From assembly GCA_037957365.1 (NCBI GenBank), contig JARHVA010002686.1, forward strand, positions 927,501 through 991,500: a DNA stretch of 64,000 bases, read 5' to 3'. Made by a program: the position numbers and the translations under genes. How positions within the stretch are numbered: the stretch's first letter is position 1; the number at the start of each line of letters is the position of its first letter. The stretch comes from Torreya grandis (lineage: Eukaryota > Streptophyta > Pinopsida > Cupressales > Taxaceae). Below are positions 10,660 to 20,998 of this stretch, piece by piece. The notes under the pieces were generated by a model. The model saw only the letters and a list, made by a program, of their open reading frames with translations. It did no database searches and had not been told where the DNA came from.

Positions 10660-11531
10660 TGTAAGGCACCTAGAACATAAATGCTCTGATACCACTTGTC
10701 AGGATCCAACTCCTTAATAAGAGTACAATATGATTACCTTGAATAAGCAACTAAACATAGAATTATACCAGAATTAACAAGTAACTATAATTCATAAATG
10801 ACACAAAATATGAGAGACAATACACAATCTTGTATTAATACTCATGCCAGAAGGAAATACAATGAAGATGCCACAATCTTCCACACCTCTTAGATGTATA
10901 GATCTTTTTCCCTCAAGAGTTCACTCTCCTACCAAAAATGGTCCCAACACACAATTCAAACACAGAGTTGTTGTTCACCTCCAACCAGTTAGTAATAACC
11001 TTGCCATTACACAAGTACTCAAAGTACTTCAAGTAGATCTCCCATAAACTTGCAACAACTTGCAACTCAAATGATCTTACTTACCATGTAGAACTTCTCC
11101 CTTGTCTTACTGCCAACTGGAGATCAACCTGTTCTTACAATTGGAAGTATCTACCTTGCCTTCCTCTATTTCTCACAATTACAATACATGCCAATGGGTC
11201 TATAAATAGATCCCATACTAAACAATAACTTAGACTTCTAATTTACAATAATTAAACACGCAGCTCAAGACTCGAAATAGTCTTTACATGCAAACAACCA
11301 GTTTAACAAACTAAATGTTGGTGCAACGAACGGTTCTAGAACTACACAAGAGACTGATGTCAGTCCATGTCTGTCTGGAGGTGACCGACGTTGGCCGACT
11401 CTTGTTGATTTTGGTTTCCCTTTGTACTAAATATGACTGACGTCAGTTACACTGCAGACGCCGGTATCCCTGGAACTCAGCAACCTCCTCCATGTCTGCA
11501 ACAGTGAAGCTTTTAGCTCCACAACCTAACA
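10660..11531 (-). repeat. LTR of copia 1 (right on +; 5' LTR of the element)
   Basis: 872 bp, TGTAAGG...CCTAACA, same length as the left LTR and very similar. It contains the perfect relic primer-binding site 10683-10694 (+ strand gctctgatacca), the 'ccaatgggtctataaatag' box at 11191-11209 and decayed GACGTC units near 11355-11465. The open frame at 10844-11047 corresponds to the one at 7254-7484 in the other LTR and has no recognisable domain. Confidence 0.92.
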
Positions 11532-11536
11532 TACTA

Positions 11537-11644
11537 GTGATCAAAATTGAGCCTTTCTTAATCTATCTAATGGCTTGAAACCCTTCAGAGAAATTTAAGT
11601 TCAAAATTACACTCTTAAAAAAAAATCATTTACAAATTACTTGA

Positions 11645-11704
<60 letters not shown>

Positions 11705-11870
11705 AAAGAAAAGTTATGTTAAGAAAATCATTTCAAATAATTTATAAACCCAAGTCACTATCAATAATGTCCAATAGAAATCCCTAAAACTACATAAAAT
11801 ATCGCAAATTCCAATCCCAATGCACAACCTACACAATGCTTCATTTATTGTGTCCATCTATATTTATGTC
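11537..11870 (+). repeat. Segment X, copy 1 (end of tandem unit 1)
   Basis: Matches 13062-13370 closely from 'agtgatcaaaattgagcc' to 'gtccatct...atgtc'. In this copy a TA microsatellite has grown to about 52 bases (11649-11700); the other copy has only a short atatatatat run. No gene is seen. The segment joins the second gypsy A 3' end at about 11871-11880 (microhomology aaaattt). Confidence 0.85.
11649..11700. repeat. (AT)n microsatellite, about 26 units
   Basis: Uninterrupted at-repeat inside segment X copy 1. The paralogous place at about 13176-13195 is short and interrupted, so the expansion came after the duplication. Confidence 0.95.
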
Positions 11871-12274
11871 AAGAAAATTTGAAGTACAAGAAAATTGGAA
11901 CATCAAAAATTATGAAAAAAATTAGTGACAATGTTTATGTGGTGAGTTTACCACATAATTTTGATATTTTTTTAGTATTTAATATTTTAGATTTATATAA
12001 TTTTCATGTGTTGAAGGTGAATAAGATGAATAAGTAGATTGAAAGTAACAAGTGAAAAGATGTAGAAAGAAAAGATGGTAAAGTTGCTAGATAAGAAGAT
12101 AGTAAACACAACATAAAGAATTTATGACGGGTATTCAGTACAGTGAGAAGGATTAAAGTAGGAAGATAATACTTAAATTATAGAATGAGATTTATAGAAG
12201 ATTGATAAGAACAAATTGCAGTAGTACAATCAAAGTAAATCACAAGAGCTAAGTTCTTTTCAACCGGAGGAGAA

Positions 12275-12830
12275 TGATGTAAAAAAAGAGACTGAACATT
12301 TAGAGGCCATAAATTTTGATCTGTATCTCCATTTGAGTCCATCTTCACACAAAAAGACTGACCCTAAAAATGTAATGTAGCCATAACTAGCCCTTTCAGT
12401 TATGAGATGTTTTTGATATTTTATAGAGGCTATTTGTGGCCATCTGAAGATCTAAAATTGCAATTTAATATTATTTTCAAATACTTTCTAAATCTAAAAA
12501 TTATCTATTTTTGTAATTGGACTTGAACTTTTGTTAAAATTCTTCTAATAGATTGATTATAGTTTTTAGTTTATTTATGAAGATTTTTAAAGTTGTATGT
12601 ACTTGATTGTGAAACTTATTAAAAATTGTAGCTTCTAAAAATAACTAAATGAAGTTCTATTTATTTTTAGAGTTTTAAATTTTACATGTCAACTCCATCT
12701 CTGAGTTGAAACTTATTTATGTGTGGTTTGTAATTATTTGAATCATTCAATATGAATCAATGTTGATTATTGTTCAAAATCTTGGCCTATTAGATTTTTA
12801 TTTGTCTTCATCTAATATTTTAGTATGTTA
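12275..12830 (+). repeat. Duplicated 3' LTR of gypsy A
   Basis: Same length as 6283-6838 and nearly identical, preceded by polypurine tract GGAGGAGAA and integrase-end text. It is a product of the tandem duplication and not a separate solo LTR. Confidence 0.85.
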
Positions 12831-13056
12831 GATTCTTATACAATTTTGTTCAAATTAAACCTTTTTTTTTTAACCATTTAGAAAAAATTATTTTAGTCTA
12901 TCTACATTTATATTCCACCTCCCTAATACAATTTATTAATTTGCATCTATATGAAAATATAGCAAATAAAAAATCTACACCTATAAATAAATATATATAT
13001 TTTAATTTAACAAAAAAACTTGAATTGTAAATACATTGATGTCGATCAATAATAAA

Positions 13057-13061
13057 TACTA
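13057..13061. other. Unoccupied insertion site (TACTA) of copia 1
   Basis: aataaaTACTAgtgatc reads straight through here. In unit 1 the same pentamer is split by copia 1 and present on both sides. Confidence 0.9.
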
Positions 13062-13439
13062 GTGATCAAAATTGAGCCTTTCTTAATCTATCTAAAGGTT
13101 TGAAACCCTTCATAGAAATTTAAGTTCAAAATTATACTTTTAAAAAAAAAATTCATTTACAAATTACTTGACATCATAAATATATATATATTTTAAATGA
13201 GAAAAGAAAAGTTATGTTAAGAAAATCATTTCAAATAATTTATAAACCCAAGTCACTATCAATAATGTCCAATAGAAATCCCCAAAACTACATAAAATAC
13301 CGCAAATTCCAATCCCAATGCACAACCTACACAACGCTTCATTTAGTGTGTCCATCTGTATTGATGTCGAGTCATTGGGACCCATCTAAATTGGCAAATG
13401 AAAGTAAATTATAGTAGCATCCTCCCTGTGCCTTCTTTT

Positions 13440-14650
13440 ATTACTCTTTTTCACATGCGAGAATTGGGCATTTGAATAAAACGTTGCAACAATTCATGAT
13501 CGTGCTCTACAGTAACGACAACATGCATATTTTCTGTTTAATGTTTGTTCCTTTTGAAACATGGGATGGAAATCACTATTAAGTATTAGTTTCATTCACT
13601 TTCCTTCGCCTAAATCTAAAGTATGCCCGCTCCGGACGGTCCGATTCAGCGCCTATTCCCATCGTTCAATTCTTATACAACTTATGCAAGAATTGACTAT
13701 TAATTCTATTTTCTGTCTTTGTTCGTGAATCCATCACAGATTGTGGGTCAGAATTTTTTTGTGGTTTTATATGCTGTAAGTACTCTTTGTATCGTAGACT
13801 TGTAAAAAAATATTTTCATTTCTTTTTGGTTCATTTTCTTTATTGTGGCCTGAAAATATTTGTAGAATCCATCATATAATTTACTTGGCGGACTTAAATA
13901 AGCCACTGATATCCTGGACATAAATAATGCGATTCCTTTTCTCTTCTTTCCTTTCAATCCAGTTGTTAATACATGACAAATTCAAGAAACAACAACAAAT
14001 ACGTCAAGTTGTACTTGAACTGTACAGCTTATTATTGGACGATTGGATTTAATGAAAGAATAAAAGTAGTGCAGTTTATTGTTTCCAATCATTAAAATAT
14101 TTCGAACAAATCTGCACTGTCACATACGTTACTTTTTCACATCTCCGAATTGGGAGTTGCTGCAGACAAGAAAAATAAACTTAGGAGTTTTGATACACAT
14201 GCCAAGCTTTGCTTGAGGTGTAGACCTTATAATTGGGCGATTGGATTAAGGAAGGGAAAAAAAATAAGTGTGGGTCATGGTTTTCATCCAGGAACAAAAC
14301 TTCCACCACTGTTATAAACTATTTTCCTTCCCTCAATTACAATGAGCTGCATACAAAGAAAACTAAATACAAATAAAAATAAAAACATGTTTAGAAAATG
14401 TCAATATTAAATATTTTGATGAAGCACATAAGATTATGTAAATTATGTTTTGTATGGCAAGTATTTCATTATGTCGAGAACTTTTTTTCATTAAGAGAGT
14501 TTGCCACATGTTACAAGAATTAATTCATTGTGAAGATTGCTGTTAATTATTTTCCTCTTTTATTGTATGATTAAAAAATGTTACAATTAGGAAATATTAG
14601 TTGGAGATAATATTAAATTATGGAAATTTTTGCATTTAGAGGAATCACGT
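13440..14650 (+). repeat. Block P, copy 1 (duplicated again at 38485-39835)
   Basis: Long collinear similarity with 38485-39835. Shared pieces in order include 'attcagcgcctattccca/tcgttcaattct', 'tctttgttcgtg', 'gtggttttat-tgctgtaa', 'ataatttactt', 'ttaa-taagccactgatat', 'cctttcaatccagttgttaa', 'tgtacagc-tattattgg', 'aaaatgtcaatattaaatat' and 'gaaa-attagttgga'. Insertions and substitutions are frequent. It contains short open frames only (for example 13748-13957 reverse, 14779-14967 reverse just outside), none conserved between copies. It may be promoter or intron DNA of a duplicated gene, but no exon is recognised. Confidence 0.7.
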
Positions 14651-15050
14651 AATTTTAAAATTGAACGAGATACCCATGTATCCAAAGGATTTTAGTATTT
14701 GAGGTAGCTGTAAGAACTTTCGTATCAGATCTGTACTCCAGCATTATTGGAAAAAGGCACGAAGAAGTACCTTGACAACTACAAACACATGGACATGAAG
14801 GTTTCCGTTCGTATTTGCATTGTTTGAGATCTGATTTTATAGAATCTTGTATAGAGAGCCATGTCTATGGAGATTGTGTGTAATGTGCTTTTTTTTTGAT
14901 ATTTGTTATTTTGACTATGCACTGTGCAATGCATCGGAATGTGACTGTTTCGTTTCTTTTTTTCCACCCATATGAGTAATTTTCTATATCATTTTTAAAT
15001 CAAAGGAATGTGACTAGTTTGTGTAGTTGTAAAAATAATGATGATAAAGA

Positions 15051-15498
15051 ATGTTTTGGTTGAGTAGAATAATATTTTGGAGAATAATGAAGAGCAAATC
15101 AAACGAGCAATTCTCTCGTGTTCCATATGTTTCTACATTGATGAACTGTTTATTTTCTGCATGGTATGGACATCACTTTGTGTCGCCTCAGAATCTTCTG
15201 ATAAGCACCATCAATGGCACCAGTGTACTCAAACAAGGTGCTATGCATGGATGGTTCATTGTACCAATGCCATTCTCTTCCCTTCTTGGTTGGTGGAATT
15301 TTTAATGTGCTTGGGCCATCATTACTAAGGGTGCTTATGGGTTTCTTGGGTAAAATATCTATAATAAACAATACATTGGTTTCTAAGATTTGGCTCTCTA
15401 TACCCCTCATGCCAAAAAAAAATATTTTATATCTTTATACTCAGCACCATAACTACTTGATATCAATGCAGACCCCAAAGATCTTTCTACTTTCATAG
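15051..15498. other. Unrecognised possible coding relic
   Basis: Open frames of 84-94 codons overlap on both strands here: forward 15051-15305, 15077-15328 and 15214-15498, and reverse 15150-15410. The reverse frame (residues such as KIPPTKKGREWHWYNEP, EYTGAIDGAYQKILRRHK) has the most protein-like composition. I cannot assign it to a family, and there is no neighbouring conserved frame. It could be a fragment of a host gene or of an element, or chance in a locally less A+T-rich stretch. Confidence 0.25.
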
Positions 15499-16739
15499 AA
15501 GATCTTGAGAGTGTCCTATTAAAAAAACATTCTTCCTTTATTAACACTCACTCCATTTGCAACCGAATGTGCTTCATCCAAAATATAAAATGAAAATACT
15601 ATAGTATAATTTCCATACCTGCCTTGAAAACAAACCATTATAAGCATATATGCCTCCGAAATCAACCCATGACATGCGAGCACACTGTAGAATAAAGCAT
15701 TAGTGAGTTTGTAGTGGAATACAAACTAAAATCAAGTGGTGAGATGCACAAAGCACATAAACCAATGTCAGTACTGAAGGGAAGGACATTAAGACAAACA
15801 TGAAACTTAGACCTCAAAGTACATGAAACTTATATTCTTGCACAACAAACTCATACTTTTGAATTGGAAAATTTTATAATACCTATAGTCCCTTAAATAC
15901 TATCATGCAAACATCATTATTCACACTTATCTTACATGGTGAGAAAATTGGACAAGATGTTGAACTTATAATTTAATGTGGCACTTGTAATACATTGATT
16001 GACTTGTTGCTTTAGGATATATGGCAATTGTAAATATAACAATATTTAGTATTAAGTTAAGGATGAATTCAATAGGAAATGATGCAGCAAGATGTCCTAC
16101 ATGAATATTTGTATCAACATCAATGGACATGTCGGAAATAATTATAGTCTTTCTTATTGTCTCAAACAATTAAAAATAATTATACAATGCTAAAATATCT
16201 CTCAGACATAATTATTCATTAAAGTCTTCATGCATTTATGACAAAATGCATCTATGATAGAATGCTTGGAAATAATTATAGCATAGTATTCCAGTCTACA
16301 TTACTCTCTTGATGACAAAGAAGCATAGGAAACATGATGTATAGAACATGTTGACCTTGTAATCAAGTACCCTTTCTATCTCTTGAATCGAGAATACACA
16401 CCCTATACCTCTCAACTTTTGTCCTTAACTCAACAAGAATTTTATTGTTATTTTATTTGATAAAGTAATTGACTTTATTCGTGCTCATGTGATTGCCACA
16501 ATGTCCTCATCCTCGACTACACCAATCATATTAACATTCACTTGATTTGGAATATTACCATCCTTATAGGCCATGGCTCCATCCTATCAATATAAAATTC
16601 CAAAATTATTTTTATATTTTTTGAAACCACTTTAAAAATGTCCCTACTTGATATGTTTTATGCATTACTATTTGGCTTTGGTAGCATGTTATGTGGTGTC
16701 AATCTTGCTGCTTATGTGAAGAGTACTTTGGTGCACTTG
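15499..16739. other. No gene recognised
   Basis: AT-rich with stops in all frames and no clear repeat unit. The short reverse frame at 15966-16169 has no recognisable feature. Confidence 0.5.
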
Positions 16740-17560
16740 TAATACACATTTTATGAGAAACCTATGAAAAAAATTGCAAAAATGTTTATCTATGGCATGC
16801 ACCTTTGTAAAACAAAAGTGGAAACACCTTAATCCTTCTCCATAATGAGGGTATGAGCCCATCAAAGAACCATCACATATTTATGTTGTAAAATTTTTCT
16901 TTCTCAAGTTTTCCCTAACAATTATTTGAGTCTTTTTTTATAAACATACAAATTATCATGTTTATCTTTCTTGGTAATATATATTTCAACAACAAATTCA
17001 TCATGTCTTAAGACCTAAAATTTATTATCGAATTCTTTCATTGATCTCTAATTTTTCCAATCAATAAAACTAATTATGCTCATTTGTCTACCAATTTACA
17101 CTCCATATTATGATGCATCTCCTACAATGTCTTTCCATTTATTCAATATATCAAAATCTAATAGTGCCCACTTATCATTTTATGTAAGTGGAGTTGCTGG
17201 GGTATTCAGGTTTGTGTCATGTGGGTACTAATTACTTTAAATGATGCTCTTATAATAGATGCTTCTCCTTACAAATATTTGTGTTGACCATTCATTTTCT
17301 CTCTCAACACTGTTAAATACCTCCCTATTCTCAAAGCTTTCTTATTAGTAATCCATATGATATATTGATCAACCTCAGGTTTCCTTTATATGATATGTAC
17401 ACTTCCAATTACCTTTCGATATGCCCCAATGTTTTTGGTTGTCTTGAATAAGAATATTATAAATTTTGTTAATATTTTTATCATACATGAATGTTTCATC
17501 TTTCATGAATAATTTTTCATGAAAGTCCATCTCAAATTAAAACTACCTTCAAAGGTTGGG
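16740..17560 (-). pseudogene. Possible gag-like relic
   Basis: The reverse strand reads in pieces like retroelement gag: FVVEIYITKKDKHDNLYVYK, KRLKQLLGKT after joining across stops, then WFFDGLIPSLWRRIKVFPLL and YKGACHR across frames. The W-F-GL-P-L-R pattern followed by a Y-A-stretch is typical of plant retrotransposon gag capsids. Many stops and frameshifts interrupt it, and no protease or polymerase follows. The family (gypsy or another class) cannot be decided. Confidence 0.35.
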
Positions 17561-17709
17561 AGCCTAGTCAATTCATTACTAGATTCAATTTACTCAATTA
17601 CTTTAAAACACCCTCCAACCCAAGAAGGTTGACGTGCATTGCATTTCCTTGCCAAGAAAAAATTATTTGGAAAAATACATCCACTCCCTAATAATGAATG
17701 GCATAGAAT

Positions 17710-18300
17710 CAGGGTTGTTTTGAGCACTGAATATTCAGTAATTCACAATTCATGATTTTAGTTTTGGAGATTTTTTAGGGTTGGCATATAGAACTAGATC
17801 ACCAAAATTTTAGGGATATTTTTTCTTCGAGGTTGGCTCATCAACCCTTTATAATGATTTATAAGATTACACTTATATTAACTAGATATATATGGTAGAT
17901 CTCTTGAGGGCCTAATCAATACCAACCAAGGCAACAATTAGAATCAAAATTGTAGTAGCATAGAACTGAATAATAGCAGTGAAAAAAGAACATGAAAGAT
18001 AGCACTGAATATCAAGCTAGACTGCATCATTGAATAACATATCTGAATAATAGTGCTAGATGCCATAGTTAAACAACATATCCAAATGACATAGATGAAT
18101 GATAGTGTCATATGATAGAGCTTAATGATAAAGCCAAATGATATAATTGAATGATAGAGCTACATAACCAAGTCGAATGACCAATTTGAATGAACAAACT
18201 AAATGACACAGTTGGATGACACAATAAAATGGCTAGAGTTGAAACCATTCTATCAAACAATAGGACTGACTAAGAGTATTGAATGATAAAGCCATAAAGT
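17710..18300 (+). repeat. hAT-like 5' arm with degenerate short repeats, copy 1
   Basis: CAGGGTTGTTTTGAGCA at 17710 could be a terminal repeat of hAT type. It is followed by a stretch related to 23474-23640 (shared 'ttttttagggttg', 'tcacc-aaattttagggata', 'aaccctttat-a'). From about 17985 to 18300 there is a degenerate run of units like 'aatgatagagctgaatgac', 12-20 bases each, repeated many times. It lies immediately 5' of the transposase relic. No matching inverted end was found on the 3' side, so the element border is a guess. Confidence 0.45.
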
Positions 18301-18311
18301 ACAAGTAATCA

Positions 18312-20998
18312 TGGCATCTGGTGGGAAGGGTAAAAAGATAGGCTAATCATCAATGAAATAATCTATATTATCTTATTTTAAAGAGATAACCAAAAAATTC
18401 ACACAATTGGAATGCACTTTAAATCAAGGTATTTATTATTATTTTAGTTTGTCGTAAATTTGAATTCAATTGTTCAATAATTTAAAAATAGTTTTACTTG
18501 CATAAATCCCCATTGTTATGTCATAAGAAATAATCAACTAGAATAACATATTACCCTCTATTTTTTTTTTGATGATGACATACTGCTAGTCAAAAAGGCT
18601 CCTCTATTTATTGATGAAAATGATAATGACACCAAAGGGGTAGAAGAGATTAGACTGTCTCACTAAACACAAATTTTAACTAAAATATCCACTCAAAAAT
18701 CTTCCAAAAAGAATAGAAGTAGATGGATAATTGGAAGGTCCTTTAAGGTCGACTAGGAAATAAAATTTCTATTCATAGAACCTATAGAGCTTAAAAGTGT
18801 TGATGATACTCCAAAAGAATGTAAATGTACAATATGTAGCTAGAAACTAGATAAAAATTAAGAATGCAATTGAAATTGGATATGATTAAGAAACATTATG
18901 GAAAGGTATATGAGCCAGTGAAGCACCCAAATGTATTGATAAAAAAAACACATAGGTGGAAAACTACATAAGAATGCATGCATGTAAGATATGCATGGAA
19001 GCATGAAAATGATAAGAAATGTCAAAAGCATCTTATGGAGAAAGGTGTAAGAATTGAAGCACATTTTATAAAAATCAAGAAGTCCCATCTAAATGAATTA
19101 TATATATACTTCTCTACTATATACAATATTATTAAAAAAGGTAGACCTATTTCTATTTTTTTAGATTATAAGATTTTATTTCAACATAATGAATTTTTGG
19201 ATATTTGAGAATCACATTGGTCAGATAGAAATGCTTAGAAAATAGAAAAATGTCTAGAAATGGTTGAGATTGAAGATATGAAATAAAGTTCTAAGAGATC
19301 ATTGTTTATCTCACTGTCCACCAATGAGGTCACAGTAGTTGACAACATAGCTTGAGTTTGCATTCATGTGTATACTTTTGAGAACTATTCAAGGAAACCT
19401 TATCCACTAGAAATTCATAACATGGTAGAAATTTAGAATGCAAAAAATCTTCACAAATTGGTTATATCAAATTTAAAATATAAAGTTAGAATGGATGATT
19501 ATGCAATAGCTACGAAGTTGATGTTTGTTGGGGTTGATGGTGCACTAATTATGCAGAGACATAAAAATAGTTTGCGTATTTTATTTCAAACAACAGTTAC
19601 CCCATAAATGATTCCAAATCATGACATGGATCATAGGATGAATATTTCATACAAAATGGTTATCAAATTTGCTAATGTGGCCAAAGTGAAGGATCTCATT
19701 CATAACCTACATATGTATATGTCTAGCAGTCTGAAAAGAATTTTAGAGTTCCAAGAAATTTCAATAGGACTGATTGATGGTAAGAAAGTATTGAAAGATG
19801 TTGATACAAGGTGAATTTCTATGTAGGAACCTACATGCCAAAATTTTAAAGAATATCCATCATTAGTAGGTTACATGTATAAATATCGTAGAGAGTTTGA
19901 TAAGGTAAAATATTTCTTGTACCATTTAACAAATTTGGAAACATTGTAGACTTTATGTGGAATTATTCTAATACTAAATAAAATGAATTTTTTAATGATT
20001 CATTTTTAGGAAATGTTAGTTTATATTTTGGACTTCAGACAGTTGAGAAAGTGAGTGTGTCAATCTCTATGCATACTATACACTTCGAATGAAATGTTTC
20101 AAGGCCTTATTTTTAGTAGTTGGAAATATTTGAGTGATTGAAATAACCCTAAAAGTTATTTAAATTTGAATATCAATTATCATATGTGTGTTGCTTTTAA
20201 TGGAAAGGAGATTCCAACACACAATTTCTACAAAAACCATGATCTTATGGGAGTTGAATTTGAAGAACTGTACGTAACACATATTCTATATGATATTATT
20301 ATATCTTAAACTAAGATGAAACTAGTTGAACTTTCCCAAAACTTATTTCTAGAGATCATAGATCATTTTATTAGGGAAAATTTGTTGGAGCAATGTCAGT
20401 TGGGAATCCCATTTTTTAGAACATTAATAATAGTCAAAATATGGTTAGCAATTTATTTCACAAATACATGCACTATCTTGTAATGCATTTCTGTAAATCT
20501 ATAAAGGTGAATGGAGTAGAAATTATAGGTAATTAAGAAAATATTTACCAACATTCCAGTCAACCCTTTTTGGAATGACAATATTTAAAAAAATATTTCT
20601 TCTACGTGAACCAACAAAGAATGGGAAATTACAAGACTATGGAAAAAACTTTATCCTAGTAGTATATTTCAAAAAACTTTAAGTGAATATTTCTAATTAT
20701 ATGAGCTCTATCAAATAGTTATTTTGGAATCAGTGGAAGATGAAAGAGTATTTAGTGCATTACCATTCATAAATTCAAAATTTAGAAATAGATTGGACAG
20801 AAATTAAGAAATATGTTTGAGATTATCTATTTAATGTTATGTAGTGGATATGTTTCCTTATAAAAGAGATATGGAAACATGGAGTAATCTAACTGAAAGA
20901 AGAGGTGTCAGTAATAAAATAATAAATAAATAAGATGTAAATAATGACACTGAATATGACATTGAAATGACAGACACAAATGTCATTTCTAATGATTA
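18312..20998 (+). pseudogene. hAT-type transposase relic (ZNF862-like)
   Basis: The likely start is ATG at 18312 (MASGGKGKK then a stop). The N-terminal part reads as a decayed zinc-finger segment (WIIGRSFKVD, FIEPIELK, ECKCTICS) and then MHVRYAWKHENDKK and FIKIKK (18978-19090). The middle carries the best evidence: FVGVDGALIMQRHKNS, MNISYKMVIKFANVAKV and SSLKRILEFQE (19525-19760), matching the GxDGAxVMxGxxxG, AHRxxL and KRxxEF(Q/L) steps of plant ZNF862-like hAT transposases. The end shows VEDERVFSALPFINSKFRNR (20735-20800), the C-terminal hAT dimerisation text. Over twenty stops and several frameshifts make it a pseudogene. Open frames at 18978-19208 and 19608-19814 are surviving pieces. 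Confidence 0.7.

Larger units (their letters stand above)
7070..11531 (-). mobile_element. Non-autonomous Ty1/copia LTR retrotransposon (copia 1)
   Basis: A 4462-bp element bounded by TG...CA LTRs of 872 bp each (7070-7941 and 10660-11531) and a perfect TACTA target duplication. The internal region is read on the reverse strand: primer-binding site, gag, protease, pre-integrase segment, a basic tail, a GACGTC-motif block, a reverse transcriptase/RNase H remnant, then the polypurine tract. The integrase core and most of the reverse transcriptase are absent, and gag carries stops and frameshifts. Copia 2 (27443-32066) has the same reduced layout, so the deletion predates both insertions. Many CpG positions that survive in copia 2 read TpG or CpA here, in line with an older, methylated copy. 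Confidence 0.92.
11874..13370 (+). repeat. Tandem duplication unit 2 (~1.5 kb)
   Basis: This unit repeats 5875-7069 joined to 11532-11870: gypsy A integrase end, polypurine tract (12266-12274), 3' LTR (12275-12830), R1 right half (12831-13056), the TACTA site once (13057-13061) and segment X (13062-13370). The integrase end lacks a few codons relative to unit 1 near 12008. The two units are nearly identical apart from the copia 1 insertion in unit 1 and the microsatellite length. Therefore the order of events was gypsy insertion, tandem duplication, then copia 1 insertion. Confidence 0.9.

Noticed and set aside
7107..11531. Copia 1 LTR starting at TGTCAGG (7107) and not at 7070
   Set aside because: The target duplication and the empty site at 13057-13061 place the true left end at 7070. 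The inner TG start belongs to the old LTR form.
12275..12830. Solo LTR of the gypsy A family
   Set aside because: It is preceded by the integrase end and polypurine tract and followed by the same flank as the first copy, so it came from tandem duplication and not from LTR recombination.
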